Shown here piece after piece: positions 15,743 through 24,872 of a stretch of 64,000 nucleotides of DNA. The DNA lies in the NCBI GenBank assembly GCA_001920415.1, contig MNJR01000059.1, positions 69,555-133,554 of the forward strand. Direction: 5' to 3'. The position numbers and the translations under genes were made by a program. Below the pieces are notes generated by a model. That model worked only from the letters and a program-made list of their open reading frames with translations. It was not told the DNA's origin and searched no databases. Position 1 is the first letter of the stretch. The number at the start of each line of letters is the position of its first letter. This DNA is from Acidobacteria bacterium 13_1_20CM_3_53_8 (GTDB lineage Bacteria > Acidobacteriota > Blastocatellia > Pyrinomonadales > Pyrinomonadaceae).

Positions 15743-17188
15743 TCATTTGATAATTCTCTCCACACTCATGCGCGGCTCGACTGTGAGAGTGCGAAAGCTG
15801 GACATGCGAACGAGACCGTATGCAGCGCCTTTGGGCTTGGCAAGAAATTTTCGCTGAGTGTAACGCACGTCCACTTTGGAATCCGAGCGCGCCTGGCTGA
15901 AGAAGGCTGCGAGTTGCGCGGCTTCTATGAGAGTGCGATGAGGTATCTCTTTGCGCGCGGGGTTTCGGACTATAACGTGCGAGCCTGGATAGTCGGCAGC
16001 GTGAAACCACCAGTCGTGCGGGCGCGCGACGCGGAAGGTCAGATGATCGTTATCGCGTGCGGCTCGGCCTACAAGAATCTCGTAGCCGTCGGATGAGCGG
16101 TAACGGCGAACGCCCGGCACTTTCTCATCCCGTTTTGATCTGCCTCGCTTTTCGCTCTCTTTACTCTCTTCTTTCTTGCCCGCGAGCCGTGCGATTGCTT
16201 CTTCGTCGCGTAATTCGATTGCTCTTTCAAGCTCGGCCTGCTGTGCATTCAAACCGGAAATCTCTTCCGAAATCGTGTGAAGCCTGCCAGTTATTTCTTC
16301 TGCGGCACGCTTGGCCTTAGAGTAGCGTGCGAATCTTCTGGCGGCCTCGCGCTGCAAGGTCGTCTGCTCGTCAACTTCTATCTCAATTTGCGGCGCACCT
16401 TCAGCGTAAAAATCTGTCAGGGCTACAAGGTTGCCGCGCCGCGTCGCCGTAGAGAGATTCGCAAGAAGCAGATCGCCTATACGTTTGTGCTCATCGGCAT
16501 CGCCGTGAGCTTCCAAATCTTCCTGAAGTCTGCGTTGAAGCTTCGAGCGTTGCGCTATCTCTTTATTAAGACGAGAGCGAACCATCGCCGCACGCGCCGC
16601 GAACTCGCGCTCAGCCTCTTTTTGTTTGTAATACCTGTCAGCAGCTTCTGATATTGAACCGCTTCCTACCTCGAACTTCTTCACATGAGGTTTACTTGAA
16701 GAGATGGGCGGCGGCTGGTAATGCTCGCCCACTTGTTGTCCCTCTCCGCGTGGCTCGCGCAACGAATCAATCACCAGCCCGCGCTCGTCCAACAGAAGAA
16801 GATTAGCCGCGCGCCCCGTTAGCTGCGCGACGAGCGTGCGCGAGCCGCGCCTGCCCAACTCGTCTTCAGTCTCAAATATAAATTGGACTACACGGTCGCT
16901 TTCATCCTTCTTGATTGATTGAACAAGAGCGCCGCTCAAATGCTTTCTCAGCACCTGCGCGAAAGGCGAAAGCTGAGTGGACTGTTTCTCAAGATCACGT
17001 ACGCGGCGGGAAATAAGATGGAGTCTAGGCTCAGAGGGTTCTACGTTGATGAAGAGATAGCGGTCATCGCGCAAGCGGAAGTCAACGGCGATGCTCAGGC
17101 GCGAGGTCTGAAATATTTTGCCGAACGTGCGCCCTACGAGAAGCGGCGCAATCTCGTCAACAACAGCTTGAATAGTTTGATCGTCCAC
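15743..17188 (-). CDS. rqcH: Ribosome quality control protein RqcH (NFACT family)
   Basis: The bacterial Rqc2/NEMF homologue, which binds obstructed 50S subunits and recruits tRNA-Ala to add C-terminal alanine tails. The 481 residues comprise the NFACT-N domain (about 1-170), a charged coiled-coil middle (about 195-330, with LQRRLQEDLEAHGD), and the NFACT-R domain at the C-terminus (YEILVGRAARDNDHLTFRVA, DWWFHAADYPGSHVIVR, FLAKPKGAAYG). Slightly shorter than Firmicutes homologues. The GTG start at 17188 comes right after a hairpin repeat and has no good ribosome binding site, but no other start nearby preserves the N-terminal MDDQTIQAVVDE helix. Confidence 0.9.
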   Translation of the reverse strand: MDDQTIQAVVDEIAPLLVGRTFGKIFQTSRLSIAVDFRLRDDRYLFINVEPSEPRLHLISRRVRDLEKQSTQLSPFAQVLRKHLSGALVQSIKKDESDRVVQFIFETEDELGRRGSRTLVAQLTGRAANLLLLDERGLVIDSLREPRGEGQQVGEHYQPPPISSSKPHVKKFEVGSGSISEAADRYYKQKEAEREFAARAAMVRSRLNKEIAQRSKLQRRLQEDLEAHGDADEHKRIGDLLLANLSTATRRGNLVALTDFYAEGAPQIEIEVDEQTTLQREAARRFARYSKAKRAAEEITGRLHTISEEISGLNAQQAELERAIELRDEEAIARLAGKKEESKESEKRGRSKRDEKVPGVRRYRSSDGYEILVGRAARDNDHLTFRVARPHDWWFHAADYPGSHVIVRNPARKEIPHRTLIEAAQLAAFFSQARSDSKVDVRYTQRKFLAKPKGAAYGLVRMSSFRTLTVEPRMSVERIIK

Positions 17189-17196
17189 GATTCTAA

Positions 17197-17304
17197 AGAA
17201 GGCAAAAGTAAAAAGGTAAAAGGTAAAAGTTAGGACGAAACCATTTTAATAGAAGATGGCTTCCGCCGCACTTTTGCCTTTTACCTTTTTACTTTTGCCT
17301 TTTA
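17197..17304. repeat. Hairpin repeat, CTTTTGCC-word family, copy 3
   Basis: The arms are GGCAAAAGTAAAAAGG and its complement, with inner GAAACCATTTTAATAG-AAGATGGCTTCCG. It fills the space between the rqcH start and the stop of the upstream RDD gene. Confidence 0.88.
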
Positions 17305-17305
17305 T

Positions 17306-18523
17306 TTATTCGCGGACGACAGTCGTTCCTGAAATGTAATCGTGCGCGGTTCGGCCTTCGGCGTCGAAGAGCGCGTAGAGCAGGCCGAAGAATATTGGAA
17401 GCGAAATCATATAACCAAGCGCACGCCCGATTGACTGTTTCGTAGTCGGCGGCAGACCCGTATTAACGTCAACAGCGCGCAGGTGTACGAGCGACATGCC
17501 CCACGTGCGCCCCGTGAGCGCTGTCGCAGCAGTGAAGTAAAGAAACATCACGACCAGCACTATTCCACTCATGCAAGCCTGAACGCGCCAGTCCATCCAA
17601 TTGCCGTTTGTAAGCTCTATGATTGCAGCGAACGGTGTAATTGCGAACGCAGTGACGAAAAGATCAATGATACCGCCAGCGATGCGAGCAACTACTGGAG
17701 CGCGGTCATCGTAAAGCGCTTCGTCGCGAGTGGCTTCTGATAGTTCTTCATCCGGCGCAACTAATTCCGACTCAGGAGCGGGGATGATCGCGGGCTTTGG
17801 TTGCGAGACCGTCTTGAACTCTGGATCAACGACGGGTTTCGTCACTACGACCAGGTTACGCTCGCGCGTCTGCTCTGTCTTGATTTGCGGAACGGTCTCT
17901 TCCGCCAGTGATTGAGTTGCTGGAATTATGGTCGGCGTGTGTGTAGCAGCAAGCGGTCTGGTGATGGGATTAACTTCTGTCTGATAATCTTCTTCGACGA
18001 CGCGAGCAACGGCTGCGCTGGAACCACGTCCGCCACGCGAACGGGGCATTGGTGGCGCAGGCCTACGCGCTCGCTCGATTCGGGCAAGCGCTGCCGCAAC
18101 TATAGGGTTCACTTCAGGCATTTCGGGCGTTGGAACAAGTCCGAGTTGCGGCGCTTGGGCATAGGCTTCCGGTTGCTCAAGCCTGCGTCGCTCTGCCTCC
18201 TCTTTTTCTCGTGCAGCCTCGCGTGAACGCCTCTCCTGAATCTCACGCACGCGCTCGCTCAACTCTTTGCGCCATTGCGGACGGGATGCGCGCGACACGC
18301 CCGGAAACTCTATAAGAGTAGAGGTGGTCGCGGCGGGCGCTTTCTCCTGCGCGGATACAGATTCTGTCGCAGACGCCGTCATCCCGGTTGGCACAGAATC
18401 TTCCATCGTGGAATTCAGAGTATTCGTCTCAATCTCTTTGGAAATCTTGTTTGCCGGTGTCTTGCATCTGGGGCAGACACTGAGGCCGCTTGAGAAAACG
18501 GCGCGGCAGGAAGGGCACTGCAT
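17306..18523 (-). CDS. Zinc-ribbon RDD-family membrane protein
   Basis: A 405-residue protein with an N-terminal zinc ribbon (CPSC at residue 3, CPRC at about 18), a long charged and proline-rich linker with a REIQERRSREAAREKEEAE helix (about 85-125), and a C-terminal RDD domain of three or four transmembrane helices. The RDD start, VVARIAGGIIDL, with Arg and Asp, and the final RTAHDYISGTTVV are characteristic. RDD proteins are proposed transporters or channels; the function here is unknown. It is upstream of rqcH on the same strand, separated by a repeat. Confidence 0.85.
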   Translation of the reverse strand: MQCPSCRAVFSSGLSVCPRCKTPANKISKEIETNTLNSTMEDSVPTGMTASATESVSAQEKAPAATTSTLIEFPGVSRASRPQWRKELSERVREIQERRSREAAREKEEAERRRLEQPEAYAQAPQLGLVPTPEMPEVNPIVAAALARIERARRPAPPMPRSRGGRGSSAAVARVVEEDYQTEVNPITRPLAATHTPTIIPATQSLAEETVPQIKTEQTRERNLVVVTKPVVDPEFKTVSQPKPAIIPAPESELVAPDEELSEATRDEALYDDRAPVVARIAGGIIDLFVTAFAITPFAAIIELTNGNWMDWRVQACMSGIVLVVMFLYFTAATALTGRTWGMSLVHLRAVDVNTGLPPTTKQSIGRALGYMISLPIFFGLLYALFDAEGRTAHDYISGTTVVRE

Positions 18524-18711
18524 AAGGTCTTGGGGCCTCCGTCAGGAGTATAGAAAAATGAACCATGTGGGCAGGAGAGCCGGGGGGCGGCTAACTCCAA
18601 GCCCAACGCAGAGTCGCGGCAGATACTATCAGACTTTCCTTTAAGTCGTCAACCAGAAATTATACTAGCGGCTGTGTTTGAGCAGCGCAAGCACAACAAG
18701 ATGCTGTGAGA

Positions 18712-18838
18712 AAAGGAAAGGGGAAAGAAAGTAAAAAGGAAAAAGGAAAAAGGCAAAAGTGAGGGGAAGCCAATTTTTAATAGAATTGGTTTCAGCCTAA
18801 CTTTTGCCTTTTGCCTTTTTCCTTTTACCTTTCTTTCA
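18712..18838. repeat. Hairpin repeat, CTTTTGCC-word family, copy 4
   Basis: The arms begin GAAAAGGAAAGGGGAAAGAA and end CCTTTTACCTTTCTTTC. The core GAGGGGAAGCCAATTTTTAA then TAGAATTGGTTTCAGCC is near-identical to the core at 54317. With the preceding 190 bases, where I see nothing, it makes up the gap between the RDD and DUF2203 genes. Confidence 0.9.
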
Positions 18839-19213
18839 TAGCGGCTGGCGTCCGGCGAAGCCCGTGTCAACGTCGTGCCACCATGAGACTTCGTCGCCTT
18901 CGCCAATCTGCCAGCAGAGCAGAACTACGCGCCCGTCGCGCATAGAAGGGAAATCAATCAAGCCGCGCTCGTAGTCCTTCAATTGCACGCCGAGCGCCTC
19001 AAGCTCGCCAGCTCGCTCGCCGATTTTCGCAAGAAGTTTGACATAAACCGCGCCTTCGACCATCCCGCCGCCGCCAAGCTCTGCCCCTTCGGCTGCATGC
19101 ATGGCGGCCTCTCGGAACGAAAGCAGCTTCGCGTACGCACGCTGAATCGCCTCAACAATGCCTTGCACAGTAGGCAGCAGCGCGTTTGCCTCTTCGACGC
19201 TGAAAAGTTTCAT
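18836..19213 (-). CDS. DUF2203 family protein
   Basis: A 125-residue cytoplasmic protein of the DUF2203 family, function unknown. It shows the family start (FSVEEANALLPTVQGIVE), a helical middle and a C-terminal LIDFPSMRDGRVVLLCWQIG followed by WWHDVDTGFAGRQPL. The end overlaps the neighbouring hairpin by a few bases. It lies 85 bases downstream of the NYN gene on the same strand, the gap again being repeat. Confidence 0.85.
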   Translation of the reverse strand: MKLFSVEEANALLPTVQGIVEAIQRAYAKLLSFREAAMHAAEGAELGGGGMVEGAVYVKLLAKIGERAGELEALGVQLKDYERGLIDFPSMRDGRVVLLCWQIGEGDEVSWWHDVDTGFAGRQPL

Positions 19214-19218
19214 AAAAG

Positions 19219-19295
19219 CAGTTTTCAGTTTTCAGTTTACAGTTTTCAGTAAAAAGCTTTCGGCTTAAAACTGAAAACTTAAAACTGAAAACTGT
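19219..19295. repeat. Hairpin repeat, TTTTCAG-word family, copy 4
   Basis: Arms of CAGTTTTCAGTTTTC words and complement. The core AAAAAGCTTTCGGCTT is shorter than in other copies. It separates the DUF2203 start from the NYN stop. Confidence 0.88.
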
Positions 19296-19297
19296 TC

Positions 19298-20050
19298 TTA
19301 GTGTTCATCCGTGATGCGAATGTATTCGGAAGATGTTGGGTCGAAGTTGTCAGCCTCGTCTGTCTCGTCGTTGGTGATGGTGCTGATTATGTTATTGGTG
19401 ACCGCTCGTGCGTAGCTTTCGCGGCTGTTATTCTCGTTCACCGGACTGACGTGGTTCATGTATGGGGGCTGTTGCGGATCGCCGTGCAAGTCGCGTTCAT
19501 CGTAGCGAACACCGTGCGAAATCTCTTTGCGCACTTTGTCCGCAATCTCGCCTAGGTCAATGAAGTAATCTGCAACGTCAATCAGCTTCGGCGCGGTGTT
19601 CGAGCGAAAGCCCGCCACTTCAACGCGACAACCCTTGTAGGCAACAGCGTTGACGGCGTAAACAAAATCTTCGTCGCCTGAGACGAGCACAGCCGTGTCG
19701 TAACGCCCCGCTAGACTCAACATGTCAACGGCTATCTCGACATCAAGGTTGGCCTTGCGCGTCCCGTCGTAAAAGGTCTTCAACTCTTTTTGCACTACGC
19801 GGAAACCATTGCGACGCATCCAGAGCAGGAAACCCTGTTGACGTTCCGCTCCAACGTCAACGCCCGTATAGAAGAAGGCGCGCAGCAGGCGACCGTCGCC
19901 CAGCAACACGCGCAGCAGCTTGTTGTAATCAATGTCTATATTGTGGAAGCGCGCTGCGTGGAAAAGATTATTGCCGTCAATGAATACCGCCACTCTCCCT
20001 CTATGTCCGAACTGCCAGGAAATGTTATTCGTCGGATCAAAGTTATTCAT
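19298..20050 (-). CDS. NYN-domain (LabA/DUF88-like) protein
   Basis: A 250-residue protein with an NYN ribonuclease-type fold of the PIN superfamily at residues about 14-165. The acidic site is seen in VAVFIDGNNLFHAARF, KANLDVEIAVDML and VLVSGDEDF, all with the expected Asp residues. The C-terminal 80 residues look disordered. RNA cleavage is likely from the family; the target is unknown. A ribosome binding site-like CGGAG precedes the ATG at 20050. Confidence 0.88.
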   Translation of the reverse strand: MNNFDPTNNISWQFGHRGRVAVFIDGNNLFHAARFHNIDIDYNKLLRVLLGDGRLLRAFFYTGVDVGAERQQGFLLWMRRNGFRVVQKELKTFYDGTRKANLDVEIAVDMLSLAGRYDTAVLVSGDEDFVYAVNAVAYKGCRVEVAGFRSNTAPKLIDVADYFIDLGEIADKVRKEISHGVRYDERDLHGDPQQPPYMNHVSPVNENNSRESYARAVTNNIISTITNDETDEADNFDPTSSEYIRITDEH

Positions 20051-20150
20051 GCGATATGCAGCTCCGTTAAAAATGTAAATATCAGATCAATCGTGACGAT
20101 AGGATGCCGCCGTAGGGCGCGCATCGTCAAGTCAAAAGTGCAGGGAAGCT

Positions 20151-21089
20151 CTAGCGGCCAGTGCCGTGTAACTCTTCATCAGCCTGCAACGAACCACCCG
20201 AACCCTGTGCTGAAGGAATTGGCACTGTTACCGCGCTCAGGATTTCACCACTGACGGCATCCAGATAGACTGCTTTAGAAGAGGAGTTGGTTTGAGCGTA
20301 CACGATTTCCCACGCAAGGTGAAGCTCAAGCGTGTTTTCGCGCAGCAACGGATAGATGACAAGCTCGCGTACGGTAAGCGTGTCGTTCGCGCTTATAGTT
20401 ACGTTCTGAGTATTGCCCGCGTCGTCCGCGAAAGTGAAAGCTTTGCCCCGAACAGCTTTCGCTGCATCGTCCGCACTCTTAATTACGGGCGCGAGCGTGT
20501 TGACTGCGCGCCTGTACTTTTCCACATCGGGAAGGCACGTGCTGTAGATTTGCGTGATGCGGCGATCTGTGAGGAAACTTATCTCAAGAATTCCGTAGCC
20601 GCCGCGCAGAGGATATGCGAAGGGGCGCTGCTCGTATCGCGCACGCTTCGTTCCATCCGCAAGCTCTGTTCTCAGCGTTAGCGAAAGCTCCGGCAGTTTC
20701 GCCCCGACCAACTGAGTCTCGGCGCTTATGAAACGGCGCAAGGATTCGCGCGTCTCCTCTTCCGTCATCACAGGCTTTTCCGTGACCTTCGGAAGATAGA
20801 GTGAATTGCTGTTGGCTGTGGGCAGGCTGCGAACCGTGCCCGTAACGGGTTGAAGCTCAGGTTTCGCAGTTGAATTCTGCGCAAGCGACGCCCATGCTGC
20901 CAGCACTGACTGTTTGCGATCAGGGCTGTCTGGAATAAGAACCGGGTAGGGCTGTCCGTTTGCGCCGCGCGGTGCTCCTGCCTGCGGTGGCCGCGATGCT
21001 CCAGCGCACGCACAAATAGTCATAGCAAGCGCCAGACACGCGACCGAGCGAAACCTGAAAAATATTTTCTTGTGGATGTGCGAAGCCAT
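20151..21089 (-). CDS. Secreted PepSY-like protein
   Basis: A 312-residue exported protein. The N-terminus has basic residues, then SVACLALAMTICACAG, a signal peptide possibly of lipoprotein type, though the Cys context is not a perfect lipobox. The C-terminal part holds a PepSY-like strand pattern (AWEIVYAQTNSSSKAVYLDAVSGEIL) as in YycI/PepSY proteins that bind or inhibit other envelope proteins. The function is not recognised. It is transcribed toward the NYN gene with 100 bases between. Confidence 0.65.
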   Translation of the reverse strand: MASHIHKKIFFRFRSVACLALAMTICACAGASRPPQAGAPRGANGQPYPVLIPDSPDRKQSVLAAWASLAQNSTAKPELQPVTGTVRSLPTANSNSLYLPKVTEKPVMTEEETRESLRRFISAETQLVGAKLPELSLTLRTELADGTKRARYEQRPFAYPLRGGYGILEISFLTDRRITQIYSTCLPDVEKYRRAVNTLAPVIKSADDAAKAVRGKAFTFADDAGNTQNVTISANDTLTVRELVIYPLLRENTLELHLAWEIVYAQTNSSSKAVYLDAVSGEILSAVTVPIPSAQGSGGSLQADEELHGTGR

Positions 21090-21305
21090 CTGCCTCTAAA
21101 ATCTAATGCGGCCATGTATAGAGTTCACGCCGTCCGCAACGTGCTAGACCTTGTACACTCTTAAGACTAAACTCTTGCGCCGAATCGCACCCGGTTGAAT
21201 GCCGCTATATTTTTATGGATTATACAGGAACACGAAGCTCAATCAATAAAAGTGTGACGAAGATATAGCGCGCAAACTATAATTGCGCGCGGGAGAGTCC
21301 AAAAA

Positions 21306-22337
21306 TTGTCGAACGATGACGAAGATGTTTCGCGCGAACCGATTGAAGCGCCCGAAAGCTTGCAGCGCGGATTTGCGCTTGAGCAGATGGTGACGTGCGA
21401 AGAGTGCCTGCGCGCCAATCCCCCTACGCGAACCACCTGCCTCTATTGCTCAGCCGCGCTGCCAGAAACGGAAGCGAGCGCAGAGCTTCGCCGCCCCACG
21501 CTCAGGCGGCTTGAGAAATGGGAACGCGGATTCAATGTAGTGCTGCTGCCCTGTGAAGCCGGCGATTCATTGGAGACAGCCTGGACAGAAATTTCCGGCC
21601 TGCTGCGTCTTCAAGAGGAGGAGTTGAAAAGCATAGTGGCTGCGCGCGAGCCATTGCCGCTTGCACGCGCTTCTACGTTCAAGGAAGCTGCGCTCGTTGA
21701 AGATAGGCTCAAGCCTTTCGGTTTGAAACTGATTGTTGTTCCCGACGAAGATTTAGCGGTTGACGAAAAGATTCCTAAACGGCTGCGCGCGCTTCGATTC
21801 GAGCAGGATTCGCTTGTCGCTTATCCTACTTCGGGCGCTGAGGCGTCCAGCCTTAGATGGGATGAGATAACTTTGCTGGTAACGGGCAGACTCTTCGTTC
21901 GCCGCATCGTGGTTGAAGAGCGGCGCGCGCGCCGAAGCGCTGAGAATGAGATAAGGGACGCGCGCGAATTTACGTCGGACGAGGCGGTTCTGGATATTTA
22001 TCATAAAGACTCTATGGCTTGCTTGCGAATCTCTGCGAACAATTTTGACTTCTCATGTCTAGGCGCGACGAAAAGCTTAATCGCCGCAGAGAACTTCGCG
22101 CGCATGGTCGAAACTTTTCGCGCACGCGCGAGCCGTGCGAGATTGGACGAAACATATAACCGTGTGAGGAATGCGCTGGCGCCCGTCTGGCCTATGGATC
22201 AGCAGACCGAATCGCTCGGTCTGAGGCGCGAGATAGGCAAGCTGAGCACAGAAGAGGCTACGACCAGCAGTAACGAGACGCAGTTCACGCGCTATTCAAG
22301 ATTGCGCCGCTACCTGCTTTACAACAGTGACAGATGA
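21306..22337 (+). CDS. Uncharacterised protein with N-terminal zinc ribbon
   Basis: 343 residues with a treble or zinc-ribbon motif CEEC...CLYC at about 34-50, followed by a mixed alpha/beta body in which two segments resemble a repeated strand-helix unit, and an Arg-rich region RRIVVEERRARRSAENEIRD near 200. No membrane helix or known catalytic motif was found. The start is a TTG at 21306 preceded by GGGAGAG at ribosome-binding distance; no better start is available in the first 20 codons. It is divergent from the PepSY-like gene with a 217-base gap. Real gene by length and codon use; role unknown. Confidence 0.75.
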   Translation: MSNDDEDVSREPIEAPESLQRGFALEQMVTCEECLRANPPTRTTCLYCSAALPETEASAELRRPTLRRLEKWERGFNVVLLPCEAGDSLETAWTEISGLLRLQEEELKSIVAAREPLPLARASTFKEAALVEDRLKPFGLKLIVVPDEDLAVDEKIPKRLRALRFEQDSLVAYPTSGAEASSLRWDEITLLVTGRLFVRRIVVEERRARRSAENEIRDAREFTSDEAVLDIYHKDSMACLRISANNFDFSCLGATKSLIAAENFARMVETFRARASRARLDETYNRVRNALAPVWPMDQQTESLGLRREIGKLSTEEATTSSNETQFTRYSRLRRYLLYNSDR

Positions 22338-22483
22338 CGAGTGACAAGTGACGAGCAGGAATCACTTTTAATTTTTCATTTACAGTAATAAAAGTAATTA
22401 GCTTCTTTCTGTAAACTGAAAACAATTTAAATTAAAGATTAAAAATTCTCTCTTGCTCGTCACTTGTCATTCGTCACTGCTTT
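22327..22483. repeat. Hairpin repeat, GTGACAAGTGACGAG-word family, copy 1
   Basis: The left arm has CAGTGACAGATGACGAGTGA then CAAGTGACGAGCAGGA; the right arm has CTCTTGCTCGTCACTTGTCA then TTCGTCACTGCTT. The core contains ATAAAAGTAATTAGCTTCTT followed by TCTGTAAACTGAAAAC, echoing the TTTTCAG family. It fills the gap ahead of rlmB. Confidence 0.88.
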
Positions 22484-22487
22484 AGAA

Positions 22488-23348
22488 ATGAGACGAGCCG
22501 GGAAAAATTTCCGCGATGACGCACGCGAGCGCGCTCCCTCGAAGCCGGGCGGCGTGCGCAAAGATCAACTGCGCAAGGAAGCGCACGCAGACGAAATCGC
22601 GCAGGAGAAGATTTACGGAGTCGCGCCCATCGTAGAAGCCTTGCGCGCAGGGCAGCGTCCGATTGAGCAGATAACGGTCGCGGAAGGAGTCAGGCATAAT
22701 CGCCTGCGCGAACTTTTTGAACTGGCGCGGCGCGCACGCGTGCCCGTTCGTCATGCTCCGCGTGTAGAGCTTGCACGCTCCACTGGCGATGCACATCATC
22801 AAGGCGTGGTTGCCGTGATTGCCGCCGCGCGTTACGCGGACGAGACTGAATTGTTGGACGAATTGGCCGCGCGCGTGGGCAGCAGCGATCCGCCGCTCGC
22901 AGTTGTGTTGGATGGAGTGGAAGACCCGCGCAACCTCGGCGCTGTTTTAAGAACAGCAGAGTGCGCGGGCGCGCACGGCGTCTTCATCCCCGAAAGGCGC
23001 GCAGTCGGGCTGACTCAAACTGTGGCGAAGGCCGCAGCGGGCGCTCTTGAGCATGTGCGCGTCGCACGAGCCGCAAATCTCGCGCGGCTTATTGAAGAGA
23101 TGAAAGAACGAAATATCTGGACTGTAGGGACGAGCGCGGACGCCGAGACCCTCTACACCGCTTGGGATTGGACGCTGCCCTGCGCGCTCTTTCTAGGCGG
23201 CGAGGGCGCAGGATTGCACAGGTTAGTGCGCGAGCGTTGCGATGCTCTCGTGCGTATTCCTCTTCTCGGTCGGATCGAATCGCTCAATGTCTCTGTAGCC
23301 GCAGGCGTGATTCTCTATGAAGCGGTGAGGCAGAGAGAGAGCAATTAA
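22488..23348 (+). CDS. rlmB: 23S rRNA 2'-O-methyltransferase (TrmH/RlmB family)
   Basis: A SPOUT-class enzyme that uses SAM to methylate a ribose in 23S rRNA (G2251 in E. coli). The N-terminal substrate-binding domain begins KIYGVAPIVEALRAG. The knotted catalytic domain has LDGVEDPRNLGAVLRTAE, FLGGEGAGLHRLV and RIPLLGRIESLNVSVAAGVI, the three SPOUT motifs. The 286-residue length from the ATG at 22488 is normal plus a basic N-terminal tail. An earlier start at 22464 would be encoded by the repeat arm and is rejected. The exact target nucleotide is inferred from the family. Confidence 0.92.
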   Translation: MRRAGKNFRDDARERAPSKPGGVRKDQLRKEAHADEIAQEKIYGVAPIVEALRAGQRPIEQITVAEGVRHNRLRELFELARRARVPVRHAPRVELARSTGDAHHQGVVAVIAAARYADETELLDELAARVGSSDPPLAVVLDGVEDPRNLGAVLRTAECAGAHGVFIPERRAVGLTQTVAKAAAGALEHVRVARAANLARLIEEMKERNIWTVGTSADAETLYTAWDWTLPCALFLGGEGAGLHRLVRERCDALVRIPLLGRIESLNVSVAAGVILYEAVRQRESN

Positions 23349-23377
23349 TTAATTCACATTAGGTGAAGAAGAGTCAT

Positions 23378-23592
23378 TCAGCCGTCTTTAGACGGCGACA
23401 GCATAGAGCATAGTGCGTAAGCGCTGGGTAAAGATGGCAAGAAGATCATTAAGCCCGTGTAAGTGGGCGACAGCCCGTTGATTATTACGCGCTATCGCTC
23501 GTCTTCGATAGCTCGCTCTTCATTCTTGGCACTCTAACGAGAGTGCTCACGCACCGGGCTTTAGACGGTCGCCCGCTCTCGCGGGCTTAAAT
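23378..23592. repeat. Cluster of short palindromes with TTTA loops and CGACAG tails
   Basis: Units such as GCCGTCTTTAGACGGCGACAG, AGCCCGTGTAAGTGGGCGACAG, GCACTCTAACGAGAGTGC and GCCCGCTCTCGCGGGC follow each other. They resemble REP elements mobilised by RAYT (Y1) transposases, but no transposase gene is nearby. They make up nearly all of the rlmB to 23601 gap. Confidence 0.8.
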
Positions 23593-23600
23593 CTAGATTT

Positions 23601-24314
23601 ATGCCTGATGATATACAGCAGAGTTCTCTATTCATCGTGTCGCTCCCGCGTTCACTCTCGTCGATGACTTACTACATCGCTCGCGTTGTGCTCGGATTGA
23701 ACGCGCCGTCGTGGACATCGGACGGCGAGATACTCAACATCGACCGGTATGCGCTATACCCCGGGCCGAGCCACGATACGAGCATCAAGTTTTTGCTCAA
23801 AGAGAAAAACGCGGCGTTGTTTCAGGTTGCGATAGATTTTCTGGATCAAGCTACGGTCCCTGTGGGCTTTGCTTACAAGGATGTCGTTCAACCGTTCGTA
23901 GTCTCAGAATGGCTTCGCTCAAGCCAGTTCCGCGTTTTAAGGATCAAACGCAACTTAACAGATGTGGCCTTCTCCATGCTTAATCAAGGATGGCATTATC
24001 CGAGATTTGCTTCTCGCAGTGAAGGCGATCTGCAAGAGATGCTGATCGAAGGAATCATCCGCGCAGATATAGCGCTCGACTCTGTGCCGGGCGAGCAGGT
24101 CGATTACGATGACTTGATGGCTGATGAAAGCGTCTTGCGAAACGCGCTGGTTAAGCTCTATCCGAACAATGCTATCCAGAAATTTAAGTACGCCGACTCG
24201 TTCCGCGCCACCGGCAATACAATCCTACAACGCAGGTCGTCCGACCAATACAAGATGCTCGGTGAGAAGGTCGAACAGCTTGCAGACTCGATAAGACAAT
24301 CCGATTCTCTTTGA
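23601..24314 (+). CDS. Sulfotransferase-like P-loop protein
   Basis: A 237-residue cytoplasmic protein. Residues 11-26 (FIVSLPRSLSSMTYYI) match the PAPS 5'-phosphosulfate loop of sulfotransferases, and RNLTDVAFS near residue 117 matches the 3'-phosphate-binding R-x-x-x-D-x-A-x-S motif. The predicted role is transfer of sulfate from PAPS to a carbohydrate or peptide. The acceptor cannot be read from the sequence. It is followed by two small paralogous proteins and then sugar- and methyl-transferase genes, suggesting a common pathway. No clear ribosome binding site precedes the ATG. Confidence 0.72.
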   Translation: MPDDIQQSSLFIVSLPRSLSSMTYYIARVVLGLNAPSWTSDGEILNIDRYALYPGPSHDTSIKFLLKEKNAALFQVAIDFLDQATVPVGFAYKDVVQPFVVSEWLRSSQFRVLRIKRNLTDVAFSMLNQGWHYPRFASRSEGDLQEMLIEGIIRADIALDSVPGEQVDYDDLMADESVLRNALVKLYPNNAIQKFKYADSFRATGNTILQRRSSDQYKMLGEKVEQLADSIRQSDSL

Positions 24315-24536
24315 GCATCGAGCCATGATGTGCGTTACACAATTTTGACCTTGAAGCCAATACACAGGACGTTTAGTTGGATATGTAAATGTATTAAATC
24401 TCTCGCTTTGGTCTGGACAAAAGCGGCATCTGGGTTATAATCACGGTTCTTGCTTGGCTCATCTGCGCATTACAGGCTCAACCAGGAATAGGTTTTAGAT
24501 TCATCGCGCTTAAATGTCTTGCAAAGGAGACACATC

Positions 24537-24776
24537 ATGGCAGCAAAAATCACCGTATCGAATTTCTCAGAGCAATCCCTGAACGTACAGATCTATGGTA
24601 GCGGCACGTCCCAACGCGTCGCTTCCGGGGCTTTACCCTCGGGACAGACTAGCGGTTTTCTGGTTAGCGGTTATCACCAATATCAAGTTAATTTTTTCAC
24701 CACTAACAACAGTCCAATAACCGCATCAAACCTCGCGCTCGATTCAATTGTCCAGATTGAGATAAATGGCGGATGA
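24537..24776 (+). CDS. Small beta-rich protein, paralogue A
   Basis: 79 residues, start fixed by AAGGAGA seven bases before the ATG at 24537. It alternates hydrophobic and polar residues (KITVSNFSEQSLNVQIYG, YHQYQVNFFTT), predicting a compact beta-sandwich without signal peptide, cysteines or membrane segment. It is clearly paralogous to the next gene: shared K-I-T-x-x-N, N-x-Q/N-I-Y-G, VASG, LVSGY and YQxNxF positions. I do not recognise a family. It could be a structural or carrier peptide for the neighbouring transferases, or a small lectin-like protein; both are guesses. Confidence 0.75.
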   Translation: MAAKITVSNFSEQSLNVQIYGSGTSQRVASGALPSGQTSGFLVSGYHQYQVNFFTTNNSPITASNLALDSIVQIEINGG

Positions 24777-24872
24777 AGAGTGAGTCCAGTTTCCCGGACC
24801 GCAAGAGCATGCAAAAACTCTTTGCGGGTGCGGCGCTTCCGATCAATCAAGATAGACACGAGGAGACCCGTT

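Noticed and set aside
24780..24872. N-terminal extension of small paralogue B
   Set aside because: An open frame upstream exists, but the ribosome binding site and the match with paralogue A start at 24873.
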